From: Paulinella micropora
Taxonomy: Eukaryota > Cercozoa > Imbricatea > Euglyphida > Paulinellidae
DNA length: 64,000 bases
Reading direction: 5' to 3'
Assembly: GCA_019918135.1 (NCBI GenBank)
Contig: WBZZ01006415.1
Location: 57,251 to 121,250 of the forward strand
The position numbers and the translations under genes are program-made. Positions 19,359 through 29,812 of the stretch are shown piece after piece. Under the pieces are notes generated by a model. The model saw only the letters and a list, made by a program, of their open reading frames with translations. It was not told where the DNA came from and did not search any database. Position 1 is the first letter of the stretch. Every line of letters starts with the position of its first letter.

Positions 19359-21311
19359 TTATTTGGAGGCAGGCTTCAGGGGCATGTAGTCCGTGGGCCG
19401 GATTGCTTGCGCGTCGTCGATAGAGAGGTTGAGCTGGGCCGCGACCTCGTTGGCGAGAAGCAAGTTCATACCATCAGGCAAGTGGCTCGAGATATAGATT
19501 GTGATGGCATGGAGCGGGGACGTCGGGGTGGCCGAGACGAATAGTTCGATGCCTTCAGCGAGGACTGCATCAATACCCACGGATGAGCGTGCGTCGACGG
19601 GTGGGAGCGACACGATCTCAAGTCCATGGTGTAGTACCCAGTCGAGGAGGGCCACGCCTTTGCAGTTGCATGCAGAGTCCAAAACACATGAAGTTTTGCC
19701 GATGCAATGTCCATCCGGTGCAGTCTGAAGAGATTTGCGTACATAGATGCTGCCGCAGACGACCGTCGGGATCGTGCAAATGCGGATTGGGCGCCGTGTT
19801 GGCCGAGGCGATGGGCGTGTCGTCATGTGGAACGCCCGAGGCGGTTTGCGCGTGGCGGCCGAGAATGGCTTCCAGTCGCAATGTTTGCCCTCGTCCTGAC
19901 AGCGCTGCTGGCGAAGCTTGCATTGGTCAAACGAATGCTTCGAATTCGGGGTCTGGTCTGGCTTGAGGAACTGGTTATGTTCCTTGCAATAGGCACATGG
20001 GACTCCGGTAAAGGGCGGACGCTTTGGTGAAGTCGGGGCGGACTTAGTGGCGGCCGTAACCATCGAGGATTTCTTCGGAGGAATGGCGATCGCGTTCGCA
20101 CCGGTGAGGGGCGGGCGTGTTGCCATCTTCTTCGTAGTCGGAAGCGGCTTGTCCATCTTGGTCCGCTTGTTGGGGCATCCACGATCCGGTGACGTAGACA
20201 GTTGAGCCATCGACATTGCGTCAGCTTTGCGCCTCTGACGTGGCGGACGCTTGGGCTCCTTGTTTTCCTGCTGCGCTTTGCGCCGTCTGTTCTTCTGGCG
20301 GGTGTCGACCTTGGCGGTTGAGTCGCGAGAGGAGGCAGAAGGCGTTGGCCGAGTAGGGCGATCGCGCTGTCGCTTGTAGGTAGCGGCCGACGAGGGCTTC
20401 GTGACACTTTCCATCCAGGGCCAATATTGAATTTCTTCCATGACGTGGAGGTCGAGGGAGTTGGTCCAGGGGAGGAGGTCAGTGAGGTCGCGAGGCCAAG
20501 CAACACCAAGTGCGTTGAGTATCTCGGCAGCGTACCGAGTCCATCGATCACGTTCCATGGGGGTGAGCATCCGGGACACGTCGCGGACTTGGTTGGCGTC
20601 GGCCGTCCAATAGCCAGCGGCGTAGGCCGTGTCGTAGCTGGTGATACACCGATTGACATAACCCGCGAGGCTTTCCTTCTTAAAGCGTCGAAGTTTGAGG
20701 GCTTGCATAGCTGGTCGCTTCGTGTCTCCCTTGTCCAGACGTCCTTTGAACAGCTCCATGAGGTATTCCATGAGCATGTAGGGGATGATGCTCCAAACGC
20801 GGGTGCGTTCGTCAGTAGCACGAATATAGCGGGCCCAGTACGCGTCCATGAGGGCCACTGCAGTTTTGTCTCCCCACTTGTGCACCGTGTCGATGATGCG
20901 ATTGCACGCCAAAAGCATTGACAAGTTGTTCAGCTGTAGGTTGAACGCAAGTTCGCGGGCTTGGGCTGCGACGTCAGCGGTCGGCACGATCGCCGGACGG
21001 GTCATCACGAAGAGGGACCGAACTCGAGTCATCATGAGCAGTGTGCGGGGTGGTATACCAGCGGTTGTGGACGATCGTAGGATCCTTCCTCCCGACGATG
21101 CCGAAGGGAGCTCATTGCCCGTGGGTGACGGGGATGTTGCAGCCGTCAAGGGACGGGCAGGGCCAGTCTCCGTGGAAGGGGTAGGAGTCGTAGCCGCAGT
21201 CGTCGTGCTGGACGATGAGTCGGATGACAAACCTGAAGACGAACTCGACGTTGAAATCGATGATGAGCTCGGTGTTGGACCCGATGATGAGCTCGCGGGG
21301 GCCGGAGTCAA
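19359..21311 (-). CDS. Gag-protease-like protein of an LTR-type retroelement
   Basis: About 650 codons, minus strand. Residues 1-95 are Ser/Thr/Pro-rich. Residues 110-320 form a helical Gag-like domain (WARYIRATDERTRVWSIIPY, FKGRLDKGDTKRPAMQALKL). A basic region follows, then a Cys/His cluster around 460-495 (CAYCKEHNQF and FDQCKLRQQRC) that may act as a zinc knuckle. The C-terminal 110 residues look like a retropepsin: TSCVLDSACNCKGVALLDWV, with DSA in place of DTG/DSG, and later LLLANEVAAQLNLSID, which matches the end of the fold. No RT, RNase H or integrase is present downstream, so the element needs help from another. The first codon is not ATG: coding enters from another frame (next entry). 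Copy two (51,721-53,673) is nearly identical. Confidence 0.6.
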   Translation of the reverse strand: MTPAPASSSSGPTPSSSSISTSSSSSGLSSDSSSSTTTAATTPTPSTETGPARPLTAATSPSPTGNELPSASSGGRILRSSTTAGIPPRTLLMMTRVRSLFVMTRPAIVPTADVAAQARELAFNLQLNNLSMLLACNRIIDTVHKWGDKTAVALMDAYWARYIRATDERTRVWSIIPYMLMEYLMELFKGRLDKGDTKRPAMQALKLRRFKKESLAGYVNRCITSYDTAYAAGYWTADANQVRDVSRMLTPMERDRWTRYAAEILNALGVAWPRDLTDLLPWTNSLDLHVMEEIQYWPWMESVTKPSSAATYKRQRDRPTRPTPSASSRDSTAKVDTRQKNRRRKAQQENKEPKRPPRQRRKADAMSMAQLSTSPDRGCPNKRTKMDKPLPTTKKMATRPPLTGANAIAIPPKKSSMVTAATKSAPTSPKRPPFTGVPCAYCKEHNQFLKPDQTPNSKHSFDQCKLRQQRCQDEGKHCDWKPFSAATRKPPRAFHMTTRPSPRPTRRPIRICTIPTVVCGSIYVRKSLQTAPDGHCIGKTSCVLDSACNCKGVALLDWVLHHGLEIVSLPPVDARSSVGIDAVLAEGIELFVSATPTSPLHAITIYISSHLPDGMNLLLANEVAAQLNLSIDDAQAIRPTDYMPLKPASK

Positions 21312-22186
21312 TTGCTTCGGTCACGGAGGCTCCACCTTGGTCCTCCGCGGAGAGGCCCGTACCACCAGCGAGCAAGGTCGAGTAAGTTTCTTCCGCAACG
21401 GGGAATAGGGGGCTCAACGTGATGCGACTACCTTGCAACGTTGTACTCAGCGAGATGCGAGGCGTTGGGCGTACAGGTGTCGACGTGGTGGGTGCTGAAC
21501 CTGACATACCAGTCGACGTGGTCGTAATTGTCGTCTGCGTTGGGAAGGCCGGCATGGGTCCAAGAGGGCCAATCATCGGTCGAAGTGGCGACGCGAAGGC
21601 TGGGTCAGATATGGACAGCGTACGGCTGACCAGTGGGGCTGGTGGGCGTGCTGCCAAGAGGGAGACCAGTGATGGATGCGGTTCACGCCGGGGCGTCTGG
21701 CAGGGGTGTCGCTCCACTCGCTAGGCTACCAGGGCGGGCAAACGGATTGACAGGGGTAGTTAGAGGTACCCTACCGATGGGGGCCAATGTTGTTGCACTT
21801 ACAGGCAACGAAACTGGGGTAAAGGCCATCGTTGGAGTTAGTACCACAGGGGACGATGTTGCAGTAGATGGTGGTGCAGCTGTGGTGGTGGGGCTCGTCG
21901 ACGGGTAGGTCGGCGGTGCAGGTCCCAAGGGAATACTTCTCAAGGTCGCTGCTGGGGTCGTATCAGTCAGGGTTGATGGGGGCACGGTGACGGGAGTGCT
22001 TGCAGGGGTTGGAAGTACCAATCCAGAAAGTGATCCAGGCGCCCCAGGGATCGAAGTCGAAATCGGTAAATGGTTAAGTAATTCCTCTAGAGGAATGAAG
22101 GTACCCAATTGATTCCAGAGAGCTTCGTGTTGGGCTGCAGAGCCTGTAGGCCCCAGGTACTCCTGGTAGATGTCGTGGGCTGTCAC
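21300..22186 (-). pseudogene. N-terminal part of the Gag-like protein, in two other frames
   Basis: ATG at 22,184-22,186 opens MTAHDIYQEYLGPTGSAAQH, followed by Pro/Thr/Ser-rich sequence to a stop at 21,683. Similar Pro/Ser/Thr-rich coding continues in a second frame to about 21,300 and then joins the frame of the Gag-protease ORF. Two frame changes are therefore needed. Both copies in the window share them, so they predate the duplication. Confidence 0.45.
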
Positions 22187-23648
22187 ATTAGATTACACAT
22201 CAACTTTAGGGAGGGTGTCGGTACCAATGGAAGATGAAGCAAATTAGTTTGCTTATCTTTTACTGCTTTGAGTAAAATATATATTACGGTATTCACCAGA
22301 GTAATTAGTAAATAAATATTCTCGAAACTGCGTTAATTGAGTCCACGAGAGGTCCGTAGTGTAAGAGGACTTGACTTCCCTTCTTCAACTTCCTTCAGAA
22401 ATTTCTTCTCGGAGGGCAGAAGACCATGGTAGACTCCCAGGATGGTAAATGGATCCAGACATTTCCTCTTGTGCTCCCGAAGACGCGACAGGGGATCGTC
22501 GTGGCGTACGTTGGCGAACACTGCAAGTTACCAGGAGTAGGCCAGGAAGTGTGGGTACACTTGTAGAGCACGATGAGCAGCAGAGAGGATGATCTTGCTG
22601 GGTGATAAGGGGGTGACCCTAACACAAACAAAACCAGACATATACTGTGTTGGTTGACTGCATAGAGTGTAGAAGAACAGAGAGACGACACAAAAATGCA
22701 AAGACAGGTAAACGATCTGCCTCACATATGTGTTTTTGATGACGGTCCTCTGATCTCCTACGTTCGTTGAGTAGTACCTTCCTTGTAGGAGGTGCTTTCA
22801 AATCGATCTGTCGACAGAGCACACAAAACTCGTGTGTGCAGTTTCCACTTGAAAAGAAGATTCGAATTGTGAGTTTGGATACAACCCCAAGGGATAAATA
22901 CACAACGAACTCTTATTTAAAAGTCTCTATGGCTGCATTAAGTCCTAACTCCAGAGAGTAGGTGAAATACCAGTAAATAGCTGAGAGGTCACTTCGTTTA
23001 TTTACGTAGATTTCTACTTGTCTGCAGGCTTGATTTGCAAAGTACGAACACGGTTGAACGTAAATTGTGAGTTTGCTAAGCTTTAGCGTTGCAAAAACTA
23101 TTGTAAAGTACTTGAAGGACGACTTCAAGTCAAACTTGTAGTTCAAGTATCCAGGAATTGCTTCTTGGGAAAAAGGTTCCCACGGTTGTGACTGTGCGGC
23201 CTTATTGGCTCATTTTTCCGGACCTCTGTTTTCCTTGTCCACAAATTTACCGCAACGAGCATGTTTCACGGGAAATCGAGGGAAAAGGTAATAGAGTGGG
23301 GAAAAGGCAATAGTCAACCTTTTGTAAAAAGAACTTTGACTTGATCGTTTGAAGTCATTTCTGAACGAAATCGAAAACTAGTTAGTGAAGTCGAAACGTC
23401 GTGCAGAGGAATATCTAACGGGCCGGTCAAAAACAGTAAAATGTCAACGGTAGTGGTTTTGGCCGGTCGTTAAAGTGATTAGTCTGATACTGTATAGTTG
23501 GACGTATATACACTTAAACGTGTATATACGTCTAACCTTTTATACAAATTTAACTTTTTATACAAATTTAAGTTTTTATACAAGTTTAACTTTTTATATA
23601 GATTTAACTTTTTATATTAAAGTTCAGTGGACAATTTGAATGTCGCCC

Positions 23649-23650
<2 letters not shown>
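22187..23650. other. Non-coding stretch with AT-rich tandem repeat
   Basis: No supportable gene. Likely includes the 5' region or LTR of the Gag-protease element (see the match of 22,867-22,962 to 15,327-15,420). Bases 23,536-23,621 hold four to five copies of a roughly 20-bp unit ACTTTTTATACAAATTTA. Confidence 0.5.
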
Positions 23651-23738
<88 letters not shown>

Positions 23739-24004
23739 GTGCTTCTCTGTCAATGGCTGATGCATTTCTGCACATGCGCCTCCATCGTCTCACCCGTGAG
23801 GGAAGTACGAAGAATTGACGATAAGCTCTAATGACACCCCCGCAAGGGCAGTTCCAACACTTCCAGACGGGCCGGTATGTTCAATGAAAATACTGGTCCA
23901 GACGGATCGGTATGTTCAATGAAAATACTGGTGGCACCGACGGGAATCGAACTGGCGACAGGGCCCAGATGGTAGAACTTGACCACTGGGCTATCACGGT
24001 GTCC

Positions 24005-24005
<1 letters not shown>
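23651..24005 (-). mobile_element. tRNA-derived SINE, family A
   Basis: Sense strand minus. The head (24,005 downwards) has a Pol III A box TAGCCCAGTGG and B box AGTTCGATTCC 29 nt apart, ending GGTGCCACCA. Then a body with two copies of a 36-bp repeat, the 3' motif GATGGAGGCGCATGTGCAG, and a (TTA)n tail (23,651-23,738). Full-length copy of about 265 bp plus tail. Confidence 0.85.
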
Positions 24006-24070
<65 letters not shown>

Positions 24071-24477
24071 ATATCTGAGGCGTACTGATGCAGCTAATGG
24101 CATATCCTCAACGGACATAAGCCTCCAATACCCTTGTTCGAGGTCCTCCACCCCCCCGTGTCAGTCTCTCGCCTGATGATCGGGGCCACCGATGGAGCTC
24201 CTGAGGGCAAGACTGCACTAAGCCGAGGTTATTCCGCAGTCCCAGCAACCTCTTGCAAGACGTCACCGAATGTGCAAGTGCATACACCAAGCGCGGTTGC
24301 TAGAGCTGCCTCGAAACCCCACCCATAACAATCTGGTGTCTGCTGGGTCCTGGGCTATCAACCAGCATATGCGGAGTTTAAGATCTTTTACGCGCGCAAC
24401 GACCCTCCTCCCCAGCATCTACCACCAAAGGGTTATGAGTTGGCGTCACAGTTTAACGCCTTGAGGCCATTGGGCTG
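24006..24477 (-). mobile_element. Short retroelement family C
   Basis: About 410 bp with (TTA)n tail at 24,006-24,066. The sense 3' end reads GGAGGCTTATGTCCGTTGAG then GATAT, a GUCC/GGAU hairpin. Second copy 56,673-57,107. No Pol III boxes clearly seen; it could be a truncated LINE 3' end of another subfamily. Confidence 0.65.
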
Positions 24478-24551
24478 GAACTCTGTTTAGCAAGTGTGAC
24501 TAGGTTTTTTCATCGGGATTTCCCTCAAATATGTCACAGTCAACACTCCAA

Positions 24552-24591
<40 letters not shown>
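24478..24591. other. Unique linker plus (ATA)n
   Basis: About 73 bp of sequence not found elsewhere in the window, then (ATA)n that is the tail of the next family B element. Confidence 0.5.
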
Positions 24592-24764
24592 GTGTATCTC
24601 CTGCCAATTGCTGAGCCAAAAGGCCATGTGCATCCAGTCCTCCATTCCGTAAGGAAAGTCTCCACACCAATCGGTGGAATAAAGGAAGTGACGGCATAGA
24701 ACATTACTCTAGGAGCTTTATACCAATCAGCCCATTGAAAAGGACCGATGGCCTATGTACTCCC

Positions 24765-24765
<1 letters not shown>
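24592..24765 (-). mobile_element. Short retroelement family B
   Basis: Second copy of the 173-bp unit, closely similar to 15,868-16,040, with tail to its left. Confidence 0.75.
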
Positions 24766-24850
<85 letters not shown>

Positions 24851-25097
24851 GTGCTTCTCTGTCAATGGCTGATGCATTTCTGCACATGTGCCTCCATCGT
24901 CTCACCCGTGAGGGGAGTACGAAGAATTGACGATAGGCTCTAATGACACCCCCGCAAGGGCAGTTCCAACACTTCCAGACGGACCGGTATGTTCAATGAA
25001 AATACTGGTCCAAAAGGACCGGTATGTTCAATGAAAATAGTGGTGGCACCGACGGGAATCGAACTGGCGACAGGGTCCAGATGGTAGAACTTGACCA
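24766..25097 (-). mobile_element. SINE family A, 5'-truncated
   Basis: Body and B box are present, but the head stops at TGGTCAAG, so the A box is lost. Tail 24,766-24,850. Confidence 0.8.
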
Positions 25098-25185
<88 letters not shown>

Positions 25186-25452
25186 GTGCTTCTCTGTCAA
25201 TGGCTGATGCATTTCTGCACATGCGCCTCCATCGTCTCACCCGTGAGGGGAGTACGAAGAATTGACGATAAGCTCTAATGACACCCCCGCAAGGGCAGTT
25301 CCAACACTTCCAGACGGGCCTGTATGTTCAATGAAAATACTGGTCCAGACGGATCGGTATGTTCAATGAAAATACTGGTGGCACCGACGGGAATCGAACT
25401 GGCGACAGGGCCCAGATGGTAGAACTTGACCACTGGGCTATCACGGTGTCCA
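25098..25452 (-). mobile_element. SINE family A, full length
   Basis: Tail 25,098-25,185, unit 25,186-25,452, both Pol III boxes present, two internal 36-bp repeats. Confidence 0.85.
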
Positions 25453-25523
25453 AATGAAAATACTGGTGGCACCGACGGGAATCGAACTGGCGACAGGGCC
25501 CAGATGGTAGAACTTGACCACTG
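25453..25523 (-). mobile_element. SINE family A head fragment
   Basis: 71 bp of tRNA-like head directly abutting the previous head, ending just before the A box. It looks like a partial duplication or a SINE interrupted by insertion into it. Confidence 0.7.
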
Positions 25524-25562
<39 letters not shown>

Positions 25563-25794
25563 GTGCTTCTCTGTCAATGGCTGATGCATTTCTGCACATG
25601 CGCCTCCATCGTCTCACCCGTGAGGGGAGTACGAAGAATTGACGATAGGCTCTAATGACACCCCCGCAAGGGCAGTTCCAACACTTCCAGACGGACCGGT
25701 ATGTTCAATGAAAATACTGGTGGCACCGACTGAAATCGAACTGGCGACAGGGCCCAGATGGTAGAACTTGACCACTGGGCTATCACGGTGTCCA
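25524..25794 (-). mobile_element. SINE family A with one internal repeat
   Basis: Unit 25,563-25,794. Only one copy of the 36-bp body repeat. Head complete. Confidence 0.85.
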
Positions 25795-26512
<718 letters not shown>

Positions 26513-26580
<68 letters not shown>

Positions 26581-26749
26581 GTGCTTCTCTGTCAATGGCT
26601 GATGCATTTCTGCACATGCGCCTCCATCGTCTCACCCGTGAGGGGAGTACGAAGAATTGACGATAAGCTCTAATGACACCCCCGCAAGGGCAGTTCCAAC
26701 ACTTCCAGACGGGCCGGTATGTTCAATGAAAATACTTGGTCCAGACGGA
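26513..26749 (-). mobile_element. SINE family A, 5'-truncated
   Basis: Unit 26,581-26,749 stops inside the 36-bp repeat, without the tRNA-like head. Confidence 0.8.
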
Positions 26750-27372
<623 letters not shown>

Positions 27373-27757
27373 AATAATAATAATAATAATAATAATAGGC
27401 TTCCTCAGACTATAGCATCAGATCCAGATCCTGGACATGTGCCTCCATTGGGTCACCGGGGTCAGCCGATCCCAACGCATTGTCAGAACACCAAACAGAC
27501 ATAGCAGCAACAGCAACAGCAGGGGCAGATGGGGGCTGTGAAGTGCATGAAGAGCTAGATGCGAGGGTGTTAGCTGAAGAGAAGAACTAGGAGACACTAC
27601 GCTGCGCTCCCGAACCCCTCTCTCTAGCCAGGACGTCCACACTGCGCGGACGGCCGCGCCGCGCAACATCAACGTCACTTGGGGGAGAGGGTGGGACAGA
27701 AGCTGATGGAACCTCAGTGAGGTCAATCACCTCCTCGCCCCCATCCTCCATCCCAAG

Positions 27758-29812
27758 CTACTCCCTTTTACCCTCCCTAGCAGACCAACACTCAGACACA
27801 TATGATCCAAACAACACATCCAACTTTGGAGGGGGACGCAACGCTGTAACCCCTAACAACGCAGCAAGCCTAAAGTTACTGCGGAAGCGCGACTTCCCCT
27901 GAAAAAGCTTACAAAACAATCGTGATTGATCCACAGGCGACATATCATCCCAACCCTGCCGCACAGAGCCCTCCTGCTCCCGCCCAAGCAACACATCCTC
28001 CACCACAACCTCACCGCCTACGACCTCACCACCCTCCTCACTCCCTCCATCCCCCTCAGCACCCCCCACAGCCATGCCACCGAGTCTCTGCATACTCAGC
28101 AACAGCTGCTTACGTCTCCCCTCATGCATGGGGCAAACCCATAAGAAGTGCGCAAGGGACTCATTGACATCATCATGACAACAGAAGCAGCGAGGGGACA
28201 TGCCACTGACCAACTTGCTGCGGTACAACCGAAGGCGGTTGTTGCAGCTGAGCAACCTTCTCCGAAGCAGATTATAATGCACATCATCAAGGGCTACCCA
28301 TCTTGGGAACTCCTTAGTTTCAAAGACTTGTCTTAGGATGACTCGCAGGCCATCAGTAAGATCGCTGCCTGCCTCTCGCTTGTCCCACATCAGTTGCTGC
28401 ACCATCTTGACGTCCTGCTGAAGGGCCCACTTGTCCACAGTCGAACACCAACCCTCGAGGTCCTTCTCTGAGCTATTTAGGAGCTCCTGAAGCCCTTGTT
28501 GTAGATCCATTGAGTCCCTGATAGCGCCTTCGGCCTCCGCAGTCCAGTCGGATTTGACTTGAGATGCGATGACAGGAAATCGCTTCTCCGGTAGAACACG
28601 CAGCCGTCCATAGAACTTCAGTTGCGCCGCCCGCCGCAAACGCTCCGCACTCAAAGAGCGCGCCAGAAAGAGTGTAATCCACTTGCTTGTCTTAGGGCTG
28701 ATGCCGAGAATCATCCTCATGGGGCGCAGCATTGCTGCCTCCAGCTTGGTGAGCTGCGATACGGGGGCACGCCAGACATCGAAGGCGTACTTCAGCTTGG
28801 CCCCCACAAGTTGATTCCAGCACATGAGACGATACCTAGCTTGTATCTCACCTGCACACCACAAAGAGTACCAACCTGCGGTGGCGACTTCAGTGACACG
28901 CGTAGCCCGCAGGGCCTGCTCCTTCCACTTCAGGTCGTCGGTGATAACCACTCCCAGGTACTTGTACTGACTGGTGACACAAAGCTTCTGGCCGCAAAAC
29001 CACACCACGGGCTCACCTCGCTCCCTGATACTTGGTCGTTTCGCCTTGCTCGACGTGTAAATGGGCATGATTTCCGTCTTGCCTGGCTTCAAGTTGACTT
29101 CCAGCCGGTAATCTTCCGCGAACTTGGCCACAACATTGACCATCTTCTGGAGCTCGGTGCGACTGTGAGCGATGAGGGCCACGTCGTCCGCGTATAGAAG
29201 TGCCTTGATGTCGTTCAGCCGCTTCACATCCGTGATCTTGAGGGCACTCGCCAGCCGATCACACAGCTCATCCATAAAGACGTTGAAGAGTGTGGGAGAG
29301 AGAGGGGACCCCTGTTGGACGCCTACACCCTCCAGTACTTCGGGGGTGAGTGCTCCATCAACTAGCACTTGCGACGAAGTCTGCTCGTAGCACCTGCGTA
29401 GCGTGCGCCAGAACTTGCCCCTTACACCCAGCTTCCAGAGCCTCTCAAATAGGCCATCTCTCCAAACAGACGGGAAAGCCTTGCGTAGATCGACGAACAG
29501 GACATACGACTCCCGCTTCTGCTGCTGACGCCCCTTCAACCTCTGCCAAAGGGTAAAGACCTGATCCGTAGTGCGACGCCCCGGGCGGAAGCCTCCCTGC
29601 TCTGGACGTAGCTTATCCGGGCCATCCACGAAGAGCGTTAGACGAGTAGCTAATAAGGACAGATACAGCTTACCAAGGCAACTAATAATCGAGATATCCC
29701 TCCAGTTGTCAGGATCCGTAGGATCCCCACCCTTGGGGATATTGACGATGATTCCCTTGCCCCAAGCTTTTGGAGTCCTCTCGGCTTCTCGAATCCAGTT
29801 GAAGTACTGCGT
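27758..29812 (-). CDS. LINE reverse transcriptase with C-terminal zinc finger, copy 1
   Basis: Carries RT motifs in order: GKGIIVNIPKGGDPTDPDNW (motif 1 area), FVDLRKAFPSVWRDGLFE (A, catalytic Asp), GVQQGSPLSPTLFNVFMDEL (B), ALLYADDVALIAHS (C, YADD) and GKTEIMP. A thumb-like region follows, then a CCHC-type finger, CFCCHDDVNESLAHFLWVC. The C-terminal tail is Gly/Glu-rich. The frame is continuous with the endonuclease part except for one missing T at about 29,812 (TACTAACG here, TACTTAACG in copy two), which puts a stop after INGY. Confidence 0.92.
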   Translation of the reverse strand, partial: TQYFNWIREAERTPKAWGKGIIVNIPKGGDPTDPDNWRDISIISCLGKLYLSLLATRLTLFVDGPDKLRPEQGGFRPGRRTTDQVFTLWQRLKGRQQQKRESYVLFVDLRKAFPSVWRDGLFERLWKLGVRGKFWRTLRRCYEQTSSQVLVDGALTPEVLEGVGVQQGSPLSPTLFNVFMDELCDRLASALKITDVKRLNDIKALLYADDVALIAHSRTELQKMVNVVAKFAEDYRLEVNLKPGKTEIMPIYTSSKAKRPSIRERGEPVVWFCGQKLCVTSQYKYLGVVITDDLKWKEQALRATRVTEVATAGWYSLWCAGEIQARYRLMCWNQLVGAKLKYAFDVWRAPVSQLTKLEAAMLRPMRMILGISPKTSKWITLFLARSLSAERLRRAAQLKFYGRLRVLPEKRFPVIASQVKSDWTAEAEGAIRDSMDLQQGLQELLNSSEKDLEGWCSTVDKWALQQDVKMVQQLMWDKREAGSDLTDGLRVILRQVFETKEFPRWVALDDVHYNLLRRRLLSCNNRLRLYRSKLVSGMSPRCFCCHDDVNESLAHFLWVCPMHEGRRKQLLLSMQRLGGMAVGGAEGDGGSEEGGEVVGGEVVVEDVLLGREQEGSVRQGWDDMSPVDQSRLFCKLFQGKSRFRSNFRLAALLGVTALRPPPKLDVLFGSYVSECWSAREGKRE

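Noticed and set aside
23932-24005. Functional tRNA gene
   Set aside because: Pol III boxes are present, but the acceptor and T stems are mismatched and the sequence recurs many times attached to a SINE body.
28622-29556. Plus-strand frames opposite the LINE RT (also 59,478-60,412)
   Set aside because: Antisense shadows of a clearly recognised RT.
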